64,000 nt of DNA. Source: DATFVA01 sp963774455. Its GTDB lineage: Bacteria > Bacteroidota > Ignavibacteria > Ignavibacteriales > Ignavibacteriaceae. Both the position numbers and the translations under genes were made by a program. Below are positions 26,740 through 36,456 of the stretch, piece after piece. The stretch's first letter is position 1, and every line of letters starts with the position of its first letter. The notes below the pieces were generated by a model. The model saw nothing but the letters and a program-made list of their open reading frames with translations, was not told the DNA's origin and did not search any database. Location of the stretch: NCBI GenBank assembly GCA_963774455.1, contig CAVZFD010000002.1:248001-312000 (forward strand), written 5' to 3'.

Positions 26740-29289
26740 ATGCGTAGTATGTGTACGATTTCAAAATGGTGGGTGGGGATTCTGTCCATCATAGTTTTTC
26801 AAATGGGCATGTTCGCTCAAAGCGGTATTAACAGTATAGGCGGTTTCGAACAGTCTCTGCCTTCATACTGGAATATGGCCTCGGCCCCGTCGGGAGCGAC
26901 ACTGACATGGGCAACGGACGAATACCGGTCGATGGGAAAATCCCTTAAAATAGAGAAGACAGCAACTGCAGATTCCGCTATGTGGGAATCAGACAATATG
27001 GTGGATCTGTGGTCACAAAGACATTATGCCAACGTTGATATAAAATTCGGAATGTACTATATGACCTCCGGAGTTAATACCAATCCGGCAAATGATGATG
27101 AAAGATGGTACGTAACTTATACATTCTATGATAGCCTTGGTGCTGTGATAGGGGAAAAGAAGTTTAACCTGGATCAGAGTGTAGCCAGCACAGGAGGCTG
27201 GGTTGCAGATACAACTGGTATAGGAGAGATAAGTTTACCCGAAGATTCGTGGAAAACAATAATCAGGTTTGTAGGCGGCAAGAATGCAACGGGAACGGTG
27301 TGGACAGACGATTATATCTTTGTTGGAAGAGACGGATGGGCAGGACAGGACTGGAATACAGCTGTCGGTGTGCCTACAGGCTGGTTCTACTGGCTGCCGC
27401 CGATAGGAGGAAATGATGGTGTACTGAACGCGGGTTATGAAAATACTGTCGTAACAGATGAATATGCTCATACAGGAAATTATTCTCTGAAGTTCGATAT
27501 ACCTGTTGGTTCACACGATGGTTTCGTCAGCACAAAGCGATTTGCTTTTGATGATGCACAGCCGGGCGATGTACTCAGAATAAGTGTCTGGATTAAAGGC
27601 GCTAACCTGCAGCCGGATTCGGCTATAGTTGTCGGGGATCCCTGGAGTGTATCTCTTACGGCGATTTATCATACTACTTTAGGTAATAATGAAGGATTTG
27701 GAGATTATGCAGCAAGCAATGACATTCCGTTGAAATTCCCCAATGCTACTCAGTTCGACTGGAGGAAGTTTTATGTAGATGTAACTATTCCTGAACCTCC
27801 GACAGGTCAAACAGCCAGATCAATCTCCGTCAGATTACATCCTCTTGGAAGATTTTCAGGTACTGTATGGATGGATGATCTTAACGTTGAAAAACTTGCT
27901 CTTCCGGATCTTAATGCAATAGGCAGCTTCGAGCAGCCTCTGCCGTCATATTGGAATAAGGCTACAGAACCAACAGGTGCCACATTGACCTGGGCTACTG
28001 ATCAGTTCCGGTCGATGGGAAAATCCCTTAAAATAGAGAAGACAGCAACTGCAGATTCCGCTATGTGGGAATCAGACAATATGGTGGATCTGTGGTCACA
28101 GAGACATTATGCCAACGTTGATATAAAATTCGGAATGTACTATATGACCTCCGGAGTTAATACCAATCCGGCAAATGATGATGAAAGATGGTACGTAACC
28201 TATACATTCTATGATAGCCTTGATGCTGTGATAGGGGAAAAGAAGTTTAACCTGGATCAGAGTGTAGCCAGCACAGGAGGCTGGGTTGCAGATACAACTG
28301 GTATAGGAGAGATAAGTTTACCCGAAGATTCGTGGAAAACAATAATCAGGTTTGTGGGCGGAAAGAATGCAACGGGAACAGTGTGGACAGACGATTATAT
28401 CTTTGTTGGAAGAGACGGCTGGGCAGGACAGGACTGGAATACAGCTGTCGGTGTGCCTACAGGTTGGTTCTACTGGCTGCCGCCGATAGGAGGAAATGAT
28501 GGTGTACTGAACGCGGGTTATGAGAACACTGTCGTTACAAACGAATATGCTTACGATGGCAACTATTCGCTGAAATTTGATATACCTGTTGGCTCTCATG
28601 ACGGATTTGTCAGCACGAAAAAATTCCCCCTTGGTGATATTCAGCCCGGAGACGCAATAAGAGTAAGTGTCTGGGTAAAAGGCGCTAACCTGCAGCCGGA
28701 TTCGGCTATAGTAGTCGGGGATCCCTGGAGTGTATCTCTTACGGCGATTTATCATAATACTGTAGGTAATAATGAAGGTTTCGGAGATTACGCAGCAAGC
28801 AATGATGTTCCTCTGCAGTTCCCATACGCTACTCAGTTTGACTGGACGCAGTATCATGTTGACCTGATCGTCCCTGAGCCTCCTTCAGGAACAGCAAAAG
28901 CAATATCAGTCAGATTACATCCTCTCGGAAGATTTTCCGGAACTGTATGGATGGATTTGCTCGAGGTAACGAAAGTACCTGTCGGTGTTTCCGAAAAAGA
29001 ATTCCAGCCCGTTTCGTATAATTTATTCCAGAATTATCCGAACCCGTTTAACCCCAGCACTATCATAAGCTACTCGGTTCCAAAAATATCGTACGTTACT
29101 TTGAAGATTTATGATATCCTGGGCAGGGAAGTTAAAACCCTGGTAAGTACCGAGCAGAACAACGGACTTCATAGTGTACAATGGAATGGAGATAATAACT
29201 ATGGCGTCAGGGTATCCAGCGGTATTTATCTATACAGAATTGAAGCAGGCAGCTTCATTCAGACGAAGAAAATGCTCCTGATTAAATAA
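26740..29289 (+). CDS. Secreted two-repeat carbohydrate-binding-like protein with type IX sorting tail
   Basis: The signal peptide ends near FAQSG. The mature part consists of two repeats of 361 residues each (about residues 25-385 and 386-746), both containing WESDNMVDLWSQRHYANVD, DDYIFVGRDGWAGQDWNTAV, a Trp-rich TGWFYWLPP segment and a jelly-roll-like half ending in VRLHPLGRFSGTVWMD. The repeats are nearly identical at DNA level over long blocks. Each repeat looks like a pair of beta-sandwich modules of carbohydrate-binding type, by pattern rather than by a named family. The end is a complete sorting tail (NYPNPFNPSTIISYSVP ... SGIYLYRIE ... KKMLLIK). ATG 26740 follows GGAGGTG. Probably a surface glycan-binding protein of the second LacI operon. 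Confidence 0.82.
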   Translation: MRSMCTISKWWVGILSIIVFQMGMFAQSGINSIGGFEQSLPSYWNMASAPSGATLTWATDEYRSMGKSLKIEKTATADSAMWESDNMVDLWSQRHYANVDIKFGMYYMTSGVNTNPANDDERWYVTYTFYDSLGAVIGEKKFNLDQSVASTGGWVADTTGIGEISLPEDSWKTIIRFVGGKNATGTVWTDDYIFVGRDGWAGQDWNTAVGVPTGWFYWLPPIGGNDGVLNAGYENTVVTDEYAHTGNYSLKFDIPVGSHDGFVSTKRFAFDDAQPGDVLRISVWIKGANLQPDSAIVVGDPWSVSLTAIYHTTLGNNEGFGDYAASNDIPLKFPNATQFDWRKFYVDVTIPEPPTGQTARSISVRLHPLGRFSGTVWMDDLNVEKLALPDLNAIGSFEQPLPSYWNKATEPTGATLTWATDQFRSMGKSLKIEKTATADSAMWESDNMVDLWSQRHYANVDIKFGMYYMTSGVNTNPANDDERWYVTYTFYDSLDAVIGEKKFNLDQSVASTGGWVADTTGIGEISLPEDSWKTIIRFVGGKNATGTVWTDDYIFVGRDGWAGQDWNTAVGVPTGWFYWLPPIGGNDGVLNAGYENTVVTNEYAYDGNYSLKFDIPVGSHDGFVSTKKFPLGDIQPGDAIRVSVWVKGANLQPDSAIVVGDPWSVSLTAIYHNTVGNNEGFGDYAASNDVPLQFPYATQFDWTQYHVDLIVPEPPSGTAKAISVRLHPLGRFSGTVWMDLLEVTKVPVGVSEKEFQPVSYNLFQNYPNPFNPSTIISYSVPKISYVTLKIYDILGREVKTLVSTEQNNGLHSVQWNGDNNYGVRVSSGIYLYRIEAGSFIQTKKMLLIK
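26926..27444 (+). repeat. Direct repeat, copy 1 of near-identical block
   Basis: First copy of a block that recurs 1083 bases (361 codons) later at 28009-28527 with only about ten substitutions, most of them silent. A second shared block inside the same repeats (27596-27671 versus 28679-28754) differs at one base in the part compared by eye. Confidence 0.9.
28009..28527 (+). repeat. Direct repeat, copy 2 of near-identical block
   Basis: Second copy of the block at 26926-27444, same frame and 1083 bases downstream. The flanking parts of the two protein repeats have diverged much more than these blocks, which suggests gene conversion between them. Confidence 0.9.
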
Positions 29290-29300
29290 AAAAATATAGG

Positions 29301-29328
29301 TAAGGGTGCTGATCCCTCAGCACCCTTA
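29301..29328 (+). terminator. Intrinsic terminator-like hairpin after the repeat protein
   Basis: A perfect 12-bp stem, TAAGGGTGCTGA paired with TCAGCACCCTTA, around a TCCC loop, starting 11 bases after the stop. The T-tract is short (ATCTATTT). It separates the second LacI operon from the TonB receptor operon; the 57 bases between hairpin and receptor start must hold the next promoter. Confidence 0.8.
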
Positions 29329-29385
29329 ATCTATTTACGAATCAGTTAAATAATCTTTTTTTTCAGGCAAATACAGGTGGATGTA

Positions 29386-32079
29386 ATGTTCACTAAGAAT
29401 AACTTTATTAAAAGTCTGACATGGGTTCTGTGTATACTGGCCCTCATACCCGGAAGCCAGGTCTTCGCCGGAACAACCGGGAAGATATCCGGCAAAATAA
29501 TCGATAAAAGTACAGGAGAAGCTCTTATCGGGGCTAATGTCCTGATAATGGGTACTTCAATGGGCTCAGCCTCAGACATTGACGGCAATTATTTTATACT
29601 GAATATTCCTCCCGGGGAATACCAGGTAAAAGCTTCTATGGTCGGATACACTTCTGTTACCTTTGAGCACGTGAAAGTATCAGTTGATCAGACTACCAAA
29701 ATAGATTTTGAACTCAGCTCTGAATCAATCGAACTTGAAAATGTTGTCGTTACGGCGGAGAAGCCTATCGTCAGGAAGGACCTTACCTCAACCGAACAGA
29801 CTGTAAGCGGTGAAGATATTTCCATGCTTCCTCTTGAGGACGTCGCATCGGTTGTTAACCTTCAGGCAGGAGTGATCAACGGACATTTCAGAGGCGGCAG
29901 GAGCGATGAAGTACGCTACCTGATAGATGGAGTGCCGGTTAATGATGCATATTCGGGACAGTCGTCTCTTTCGGCAGAGGTTAATAGTATACAGGAAGTC
30001 CAGGTGCTTGTAGGAACTTTCAATGCCGAATACGGTGATGCACAATCCGGAGTTGTAAACCAGGTTACAAAAATCGCGGGAGAAAAAATCACCGGAAATA
30101 TTTCAGCCTACACCGGAGATTATGTAAGCTCTCATAAAGGAATCTTTCAGAACATAAATCATATCAGTCCTAATGATGTGTATGATCTCGAAGGAAACCT
30201 GAGCGGTCCTGTTCCCGCAATAGGGAATCTCCTAAAATTCTTTATTTCAGGAAGGTACAACAGGGATCAGGGCTATATCTACGGCCAGAGGATATTTAAT
30301 CCCGGGGATTCCTCAAATTTTTCTGCTAACAATCCTGCCGATTGGTATGTCGGTGCCACGGGCGATAAGGCTTATGTACCTATGAATTATAGCCATCGGC
30401 TGTCGCTCCAGGGCAAACTGGCTGTGAATGTCGGTGGAGGACGGGGAGTTGTATTAACAGGTCTATATCAGGATAACCAGTATAAGGATTATAATCATCT
30501 ATACAGGCTGAACCCTGACGGTGACTATCAGAAATTTCAGAAAAGTATGCTGGGGATTGCCAGCTATACACTTTTATTAGGTAATTCAGCATTTATAGAT
30601 TTTTCGGCTTCCGGATTAAGTGCAGAGTACAAGCAGTACGTTTATCAAAATCCTCTCGATCCGCGGTATGTTAATCCCGATAGAAAAAAAGACGTCAGCG
30701 GCAGTGCTTTTTATACAGGAGGAACAGAGAACTGGCATTTTAATCATACTACAACCAGTCTCACCGGTAAGGTCGATTTCTCATGGCAGATTGACAACAT
30801 CAACCAGATCAAGACCGGGGTTGAGTTTACCCGTCATGATCTGAAGTACCAGGACTATCAGATAATCATTGACGCTACTTCAAATTTTAAACCTATGCTT
30901 CCCTCACCGGGTGCTTTTAATTTTAACTCATATCATGCAAATCCTTACCAGGCTGCTTACTACCTACAGGATAAGATAGAGATTGATTACCTTATAGTTA
31001 ACGCCGGAATCAGATTTGACTATTTTCAACCGGACGGACAATACCTTAAGAACCCAAATAAAATAAATGAGCTTGATGAGCTTCAGCCTCCTTTTCCTGA
31101 TTCTTTGATGGTTGACGCTTCGGCCAAGTACCAGTTTAGTCCCAGGATAGGGATATCTTACCCGATATCCGACCAGGGTGCTATACATATTTCATACGGA
31201 TATTTTTTCCAGATACCGCCGTTTGAAAACCTTTACCGCAATCCTAATTTCAGAATTCCCCTTACCGGCGATTTCCCTGAAAATATCGGTAATGTGATCG
31301 GCAATGCCGACCTCAAGCCGCAGCAGACTATAATGTACGAGATAGGACTACAGCAGGCTTTAACAGATGACATCGGGATGACAATAACAGGTTATTATAA
31401 AGATATCAGGAACCTCCTCGGAACTGAGATATTTATAAAGAATGAATTCAGAAAGTTCAGCAAGCTTGTAAACCGGGATTATGGTTCGGTTAAAGGAATC
31501 ACCCTTTCTCTTGAAAAGAGATTCGGTGCGGGAATGGGTGCGTCAATCGACTATACCTTCCAGGTGGCTAAAGGCAGTGCATCCGATCCTAATGCCGCAT
31601 TTAATAACGCCCAGGCAAATCCGCCTATCGAAGAGAACAAACAGCTTGTACCTCTTGACTGGGACGGCAGACATACACTGAGGTTTACATTAACGCTCGG
31701 AGTGCCCGGAGATTATATAGCAAGCTTTATAGGAAGACTCGGTTCGGGTCTCCCATATACACCCTCTTTACAGAATCAAAGAACAGGACTTGAAAACAGT
31801 GATAATAAACCCCCTTACTATGATGTAGATGTATACCTGACAAAATATATTGACATCGCGGGTCAGCAGTTTTCACTTTTTGCAAAGATATACAACCTGT
31901 TTGATACCTTGAACGAGAATGATGTCTTCGGTGATACCGGAAGAGCGGGCTATACGCTCGAGCTTACCCGGAACCAGGCACCTCCAAGAGGTGTTAATAC
32001 AATCCAGGAATTTTTTACAAGACCTGATTTTTATTCGGCACCCAGGCAGATTATTATCGGGGCGGAAGTATCATTTTAG
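29386..32079 (+). CDS. TonB-dependent receptor with carboxypeptidase-regulatory N-terminal domain
   Basis: An outer-membrane beta-barrel for uptake of oligosaccharides, energised by TonB. ATG 29386 sits six bases after AGGTGG and is preferred to GTG 29377. The signal peptide ends near QVFAG; residues ~25-110 form a CarboxypepD_reg-like domain (GKISGKIIDKSTGEALIGAN, GSASDIDGNYFILNIPPGEY); ~115-230 is the plug (LPLEDVASVVNLQAGVI, YLIDGVPVNDAYS, EVQVLVGTFNAEYGDAQSG); the remainder is barrel, ending in a Phe (IIIGAEVSF), as outer-membrane proteins do. No SusD homolog follows; the next gene encodes a 1084-residue surface protein instead. The operon continues through a PorV/PorQ-like protein. Confidence 0.92.
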   Translation: MFTKNNFIKSLTWVLCILALIPGSQVFAGTTGKISGKIIDKSTGEALIGANVLIMGTSMGSASDIDGNYFILNIPPGEYQVKASMVGYTSVTFEHVKVSVDQTTKIDFELSSESIELENVVVTAEKPIVRKDLTSTEQTVSGEDISMLPLEDVASVVNLQAGVINGHFRGGRSDEVRYLIDGVPVNDAYSGQSSLSAEVNSIQEVQVLVGTFNAEYGDAQSGVVNQVTKIAGEKITGNISAYTGDYVSSHKGIFQNINHISPNDVYDLEGNLSGPVPAIGNLLKFFISGRYNRDQGYIYGQRIFNPGDSSNFSANNPADWYVGATGDKAYVPMNYSHRLSLQGKLAVNVGGGRGVVLTGLYQDNQYKDYNHLYRLNPDGDYQKFQKSMLGIASYTLLLGNSAFIDFSASGLSAEYKQYVYQNPLDPRYVNPDRKKDVSGSAFYTGGTENWHFNHTTTSLTGKVDFSWQIDNINQIKTGVEFTRHDLKYQDYQIIIDATSNFKPMLPSPGAFNFNSYHANPYQAAYYLQDKIEIDYLIVNAGIRFDYFQPDGQYLKNPNKINELDELQPPFPDSLMVDASAKYQFSPRIGISYPISDQGAIHISYGYFFQIPPFENLYRNPNFRIPLTGDFPENIGNVIGNADLKPQQTIMYEIGLQQALTDDIGMTITGYYKDIRNLLGTEIFIKNEFRKFSKLVNRDYGSVKGITLSLEKRFGAGMGASIDYTFQVAKGSASDPNAAFNNAQANPPIEENKQLVPLDWDGRHTLRFTLTLGVPGDYIASFIGRLGSGLPYTPSLQNQRTGLENSDNKPPYYDVDVYLTKYIDIAGQQFSLFAKIYNLFDTLNENDVFGDTGRAGYTLELTRNQAPPRGVNTIQEFFTRPDFYSAPRQIIIGAEVSF

Positions 32080-32100
32080 CCGATTTTTATTGGAGTAAAA

Positions 32101-35100
32101 ATGTTATTAAAAAGAATTAATACCAGTTTTATATTTCTTGCGGCAGTCGCTTTTCTGATCGTTTCCTGCCCGGTCTTTGGTCAGAGGATTGTCGACAAGA
32201 ATAAAGGTGACCATAATCAGACCAAAAAAGGTTTTATGGATGGGAACCTTGCTGCTACTGTCTATTATAATTTCGGAGAAATAGCTGACTGGGAAAACGA
32301 GCCGAGCAGGAGCGGGGTCTGGCCGAAAGGAACAAACCATACCTATCTTGATGGAGTTGCAATAATAGTACAGGCAGAAGCTCAGGATCCTGCCGGAAAT
32401 CTTATTCACCCGCTTGAATCAAATTATTATGAGTTTACGCGTTATGATCCTTCAACGGGCGTAACATACGGTTGGTGGCCTCTTCCGGGCTACTCGAGTC
32501 CCTTCAGCGGTTCGCCTGCAAGAAGTGATGACGCTTCTACATGGCCGACAACATGGCCTGACAGGCCTGCCGACTGGAATAATAGCTGGAATGGATTTTT
32601 CGGTAAGGGTATTTTTAATGCCGATGTTGAAACGTATTTTGTGTTTGATGACAATGAGGACCGTGAATACTTGCTCGAACATAATTTCCATCCCGATGCC
32701 GAAGACCTAACGAGGGGAGGATTGGGAATGCAGGTGAGGGCTAGAGGATTCCAGTGGTCGCAGGTCCTTGCCGAAGATGCTATCTTCTGGTATTACGAGA
32801 TAACTAATATGGGAACTTATGATTACGAGAAAACATTATTTGCACAGTATGTCGACTGGGGGATCGGAGGACACGACAACTCCTCAAATAATGCCGGTGA
32901 TTATAATGAAATTCTGGATATATCATACGCATGGTCTACCGTACCTTTCGGAAGTCCCGGTAACTGGTCGCCTGTGGGTTACGCCGGCTATGCATTCCTC
33001 GAGAGTCCCGGTGTTCCTGATGATAACATAGATAACGATCAGGACGGACCGACGGATGAAAAGAGGGATAACCTCCCGGTCAACTTTATTAATACACCTG
33101 AAGAGGATCCTTTTTTAAGGAATCCTTTCCAGGACACCACAAAATTCTCAGCTTTCTACGGCTATTCGTGGAGACCTCACTGGGATGCCGATGAGAACGC
33201 AAACTGGAGATCCTATTTTGACATAAATCAAAATGGACAATGGGATGAGGGAGAGCTGCTAAGGGATGATGTTGGAACTGATGGTATTGGTCCTTACGAT
33301 GAAGGATACACGGGACCTGATCCTGACGGCACAGAAGGAAACGGCAGGCCTGACCAGGGCGAGCCGAATTTCGGTCTACTGGATAAAGATGAATCAGACC
33401 AGCTTGGTCTGACCGGATTCGCAATATACCCTGTTCACCAGTATGAACTGGACAATGATGAAGAGAACTGGCAGGTGCTGTCGGCTTTGCCTTCTCCCCA
33501 TGGTCAGATCCTTGAGAACGTCAACCTTGCCAACTATTTCTCAAGCTACCTGTTCAGCATGAATGGACGTAACACATATTCTACAATTACAGGGCAGAAC
33601 GAGGAAAGCGGGGAAACCGAGAGGTTTTCAATGTCAATGATCTTCGGAATTAACACAAGTGATATTTTCCGGAGAAAGAAGACTGTTCAGCAGATTTATA
33701 ATGCCAATTACCGTTTTGCCAAGCCTCCCGAGAAGCCTATTCTCACAGCAGTTGCAGGCGATCATAAAGTAACTCTTTATTGGGATGACCGGGCTGAGAA
33801 AACATTTGATGAATTTTACCAGCGTATAAATTTTGAAGGCTACAGGGTATACCGCTCTACCGAGCCAAATTTCCTGGAAGATAAAATAATAACCGATGCA
33901 TACGGAAAGGCGGTATATCGTACTCCTATTGCTCAGTTTGACCTGGTTGACGGAGTAACGGGACTCCACCCGATTGATGTGAACGGTGCAAAATTCTACC
34001 TGGGTGATGATTCGGGGCTCAAGCATTCCTTTATTGATACAACGGTCCAGAACGGACAGACATATTATTATGCTGTTGCATCCTATGATAAGGGATATGA
34101 GACTGTAACCATAGAAGGAAATTTTGAAGGAATTCCACCTTCGGAAACTACCACGATCCTGAAAAAAGATATCAGCGGAAATATTACGACTGATATCAAT
34201 ACGGCAGTGGTTACACCAAGAGCTCCCGCAGCAGGTTATATTGCTCCTGAAATACAATCATTCGAGGGAACCGGTCCGGGAACAGGACAGATATCTATTT
34301 CAATCCTCAATCCGGATTCGATTAAAAATAATAATACATACAGGCTGGAATTTTACGACGACAAACCTTATCATAATTCAGCCCACCCGAAGTACTCAGT
34401 ACTTAATGCAGTTACCGGTGATACCCTGTTAAACAGGAAGACTATAAAAGGAATTAATGAACAGTCGCCTGTGCTCGATGGTTATACTATTGATATTAAA
34501 AGTGATACCCTTGTTACTATCGACTTTGACAAATCGGTTTGGGTTACCGGCAGCAGCAACTATGTGGTTCAGCTTGGGTTTGATTCCAGGTTTTCTTCAG
34601 CTTACCTGGGAAAGAAAATAAATTACCCTGCCGATTATGAGATTACTTTTACGGAACCAGGACAGGGAGACCTATCGTTTCCCGCTACTGCGTTCAGCGA
34701 TCCAGTACAGTCAAATATAATTGTAAAAAACGTTACCGAGGATAAAGATCATTTCCAGTTTATCTTCCGCGATGAAAATCACGATGAACTTTTCAATGCG
34801 GGCGATGCTATTTTCTTTGTTTTCGGTGATTCACTCGGTAAACCTGCAACCGCATTTTCCAATCTTCATGTCAGCTGGTCCGTCACCTTACTTAAGGATA
34901 CATCGATAGCGGAACTGGACCAGAAGCCCCCGCAGCCGGGTGATGTATATAAATTTGTTAATACGAAACCCTTCAGGCAGGGCGAGTTTTATGAGTTTAA
35001 GACGAAGGCACAGGGACTTGATAAATCCAAAGCGGCGAAAGACCTGGCCAATATCGCAGTTGTTCCTAATCCGTATGTCGGCGCCGCTTCCTGGGAGCCC

Positions 35101-35355
35101 TCAACTGTCGAGGTAGGAAGAGGTGAGAGAAGAATATTTTTCATTCATCTTCCCCAGGATTGTACGATAAGAATTTACACTATAAGCGGAAAGCTCGTGA
35201 ACACCATACAGCATTCCAGTACGATTTCTGACGGACAGGAAAGCTGGGATCTTATTTCGAAAGACGGGATGGATATAGCTTTCGGAGTTTATGTATTTCA
35301 TATCGATGCGCCGGGAATCGGTGAGTATATAGGAAAGTTTGCGATAATAAAATAA
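32101..35355 (+). CDS. Large exported surface protein with calcium-loop-like motifs and FN3-like domain, receptor partner
   Basis: It starts 21 bases after the TonB receptor. The signal peptide ends near PVFGQ. The N-terminal ~540 residues are Trp/Asp-rich and include two Asp-rich loops resembling EF-hand/dockerin calcium sites (DNIDNDQDGPTDE near residue 303, DINQNGQWDEGE near 377). Residues ~545-690 contain an FN3-like module (KVTLYWDDRAE, GYRVYRSTEP, YYYAVASYDKGY). The C-terminal ~90 residues (VVPNPYVG, IRIYTISGKLVNTI, FGVYVFHIDA ... KFAIIK) are a diverged type IX-style tail. Its position directly after the receptor is that of SusD in classical systems, so a glycan-capturing partner is likely. 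No enzymatic motif was recognised. Confidence 0.78.
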   Translation: MLLKRINTSFIFLAAVAFLIVSCPVFGQRIVDKNKGDHNQTKKGFMDGNLAATVYYNFGEIADWENEPSRSGVWPKGTNHTYLDGVAIIVQAEAQDPAGNLIHPLESNYYEFTRYDPSTGVTYGWWPLPGYSSPFSGSPARSDDASTWPTTWPDRPADWNNSWNGFFGKGIFNADVETYFVFDDNEDREYLLEHNFHPDAEDLTRGGLGMQVRARGFQWSQVLAEDAIFWYYEITNMGTYDYEKTLFAQYVDWGIGGHDNSSNNAGDYNEILDISYAWSTVPFGSPGNWSPVGYAGYAFLESPGVPDDNIDNDQDGPTDEKRDNLPVNFINTPEEDPFLRNPFQDTTKFSAFYGYSWRPHWDADENANWRSYFDINQNGQWDEGELLRDDVGTDGIGPYDEGYTGPDPDGTEGNGRPDQGEPNFGLLDKDESDQLGLTGFAIYPVHQYELDNDEENWQVLSALPSPHGQILENVNLANYFSSYLFSMNGRNTYSTITGQNEESGETERFSMSMIFGINTSDIFRRKKTVQQIYNANYRFAKPPEKPILTAVAGDHKVTLYWDDRAEKTFDEFYQRINFEGYRVYRSTEPNFLEDKIITDAYGKAVYRTPIAQFDLVDGVTGLHPIDVNGAKFYLGDDSGLKHSFIDTTVQNGQTYYYAVASYDKGYETVTIEGNFEGIPPSETTTILKKDISGNITTDINTAVVTPRAPAAGYIAPEIQSFEGTGPGTGQISISILNPDSIKNNNTYRLEFYDDKPYHNSAHPKYSVLNAVTGDTLLNRKTIKGINEQSPVLDGYTIDIKSDTLVTIDFDKSVWVTGSSNYVVQLGFDSRFSSAYLGKKINYPADYEITFTEPGQGDLSFPATAFSDPVQSNIIVKNVTEDKDHFQFIFRDENHDELFNAGDAIFFVFGDSLGKPATAFSNLHVSWSVTLLKDTSIAELDQKPPQPGDVYKFVNTKPFRQGEFYEFKTKAQGLDKSKAAKDLANIAVVPNPYVGAASWEPSTVEVGRGERRIFFIHLPQDCTIRIYTISGKLVNTIQHSSTISDGQESWDLISKDGMDIAFGVYVFHIDAPGIGEYIGKFAIIK

Positions 35356-35388
35356 TGAGATCTTTCAAATTTATTGTAAGAGGATGCC

Positions 35389-36426
35389 ATGCATAATCTT
35401 TCTCATTTAATAACGGTTTTAATAGTATTGATATTTTTCTTCGGGGACCAGAACCTTTATTCTCAGAACGTCTCGAAGACAGGTACTACTGCAGCTCCAT
35501 TCCTTGAGATTGGGGTGGGTGCCGCTGCTAATGGAATGGGCGGCGCGTTTGTCGGCCGTGCTGATGACGCTTCAGCTTTGTACTGGAATGTCGGTGGAAT
35601 CGCCTCGCGTGAACGTAATGAGGTTATCCTGGTTCATACAAACTGGATTGCAGATACAAAGTTTGACTTTGCAGGATTGATATTGAACCTGGGAGAGTTC
35701 GGAAATATCGGGTTAAGTTTTACTTCATTGTCAATGGCTGATATGAAGGTAAGAACCGTCGAAAAGCCTGAAGGAACGGGTGAATATTTCAGCGCCGGCG
35801 ATATAGCGGTAGGACTGTCATACGCAAGGTACTTAACAGACAGGTTCTCTGTTGGTTTAACCGTAAAGTATATTCAGCAGTCTATCTGGCATATGAACGC
35901 CATGGCCTTCGCAATCGATGCCGGAACTGTATTCAGAACAGATCTCCTCGGCGGATTAACTATCGGGGCAGTGCTCTCAAACTTTGGAACCCCGATGCAG
36001 CTGCAGGGAAGAGATGCAAGATATTTTATCAGGGTTGACCCGACAAAACAGGGATCGAACGAGAATATACCTGTAAATATTGATCTTGATTCATGGGATC
36101 TGCCGCTGTATTTCCAGATTGGTGTTTCATCCCCGGTGTTTAATTATGATGATTATAAAATGGTTGTCTCAGCCGACGCACTTGTTCCGAACAACGATTA
36201 TCAGAGTCTGAACGTTGGCGCCGAATTTACATTTATGGATGTGCTGTCGCTCCGGGGAGGATATAATTCATTATTTCTCCGGGATGCCGAGGGAGGTTTA
36301 TCGCTCGGTATAGGAGTAAATTCACAAATGCTTTTAAGCGTTGCCACAGTTTATTTCGATTATGCTTTCAGAGACTTCGGACGGCTTGATAATGTTCACA
36401 ATTTTTCAATCGGGATAAGGTTTTAA
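35389..36426 (+). CDS. PorV/PorQ-family outer-membrane beta-barrel protein
   Basis: A 345-residue protein with signal peptide (ending near LYSQN) and a beta-barrel profile. The start of the mature part, FLEIGVGAAANGMGGAFVGRADDASALYWNVGGIA, is the FadL-like hallmark of PorV/PorQ proteins; the barrel ends in Phe (FSIGIRF). PorV shuttles type IX substrates to the attachment complex, whereas PorQ-like members act in related export roles. An additional local copy beside a TonB receptor and its large partner suggests dedicated surface delivery of the partner, which is inference. RBS-like AGAGGA lies ten bases before ATG. Confidence 0.88.
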   Translation: MHNLSHLITVLIVLIFFFGDQNLYSQNVSKTGTTAAPFLEIGVGAAANGMGGAFVGRADDASALYWNVGGIASRERNEVILVHTNWIADTKFDFAGLILNLGEFGNIGLSFTSLSMADMKVRTVEKPEGTGEYFSAGDIAVGLSYARYLTDRFSVGLTVKYIQQSIWHMNAMAFAIDAGTVFRTDLLGGLTIGAVLSNFGTPMQLQGRDARYFIRVDPTKQGSNENIPVNIDLDSWDLPLYFQIGVSSPVFNYDDYKMVVSADALVPNNDYQSLNVGAEFTFMDVLSLRGGYNSLFLRDAEGGLSLGIGVNSQMLLSVATVYFDYAFRDFGRLDNVHNFSIGIRF

Positions 36427-36456
36427 TCCCGTATACATTTTACACGGCTTCTTGAT

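Noticed and set aside
26926..28533. Possible CRISPR or transposon origin of the repeated blocks
   Set aside because: There are only two long copies in frame within one gene, with no spacers, inverted ends or transposase, so this is an intragenic duplication.
28318..28857. A 179-codon minus-strand open frame, with a similar one at 27235-27471
   Set aside because: Both are antisense of the duplicated repeat; their similarity to each other is only a consequence of that repeat.
29377..29385. GTG 29377 as start of the TonB receptor
   Set aside because: The ribosome-binding AGGTGG overlaps this GTG; ATG 29386 is correctly spaced and gives a normal signal peptide.
33634..34257. A 207-codon minus-strand open frame
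   Set aside because: Antisense of the 1084-residue surface protein, with no recognisable family and no start context.
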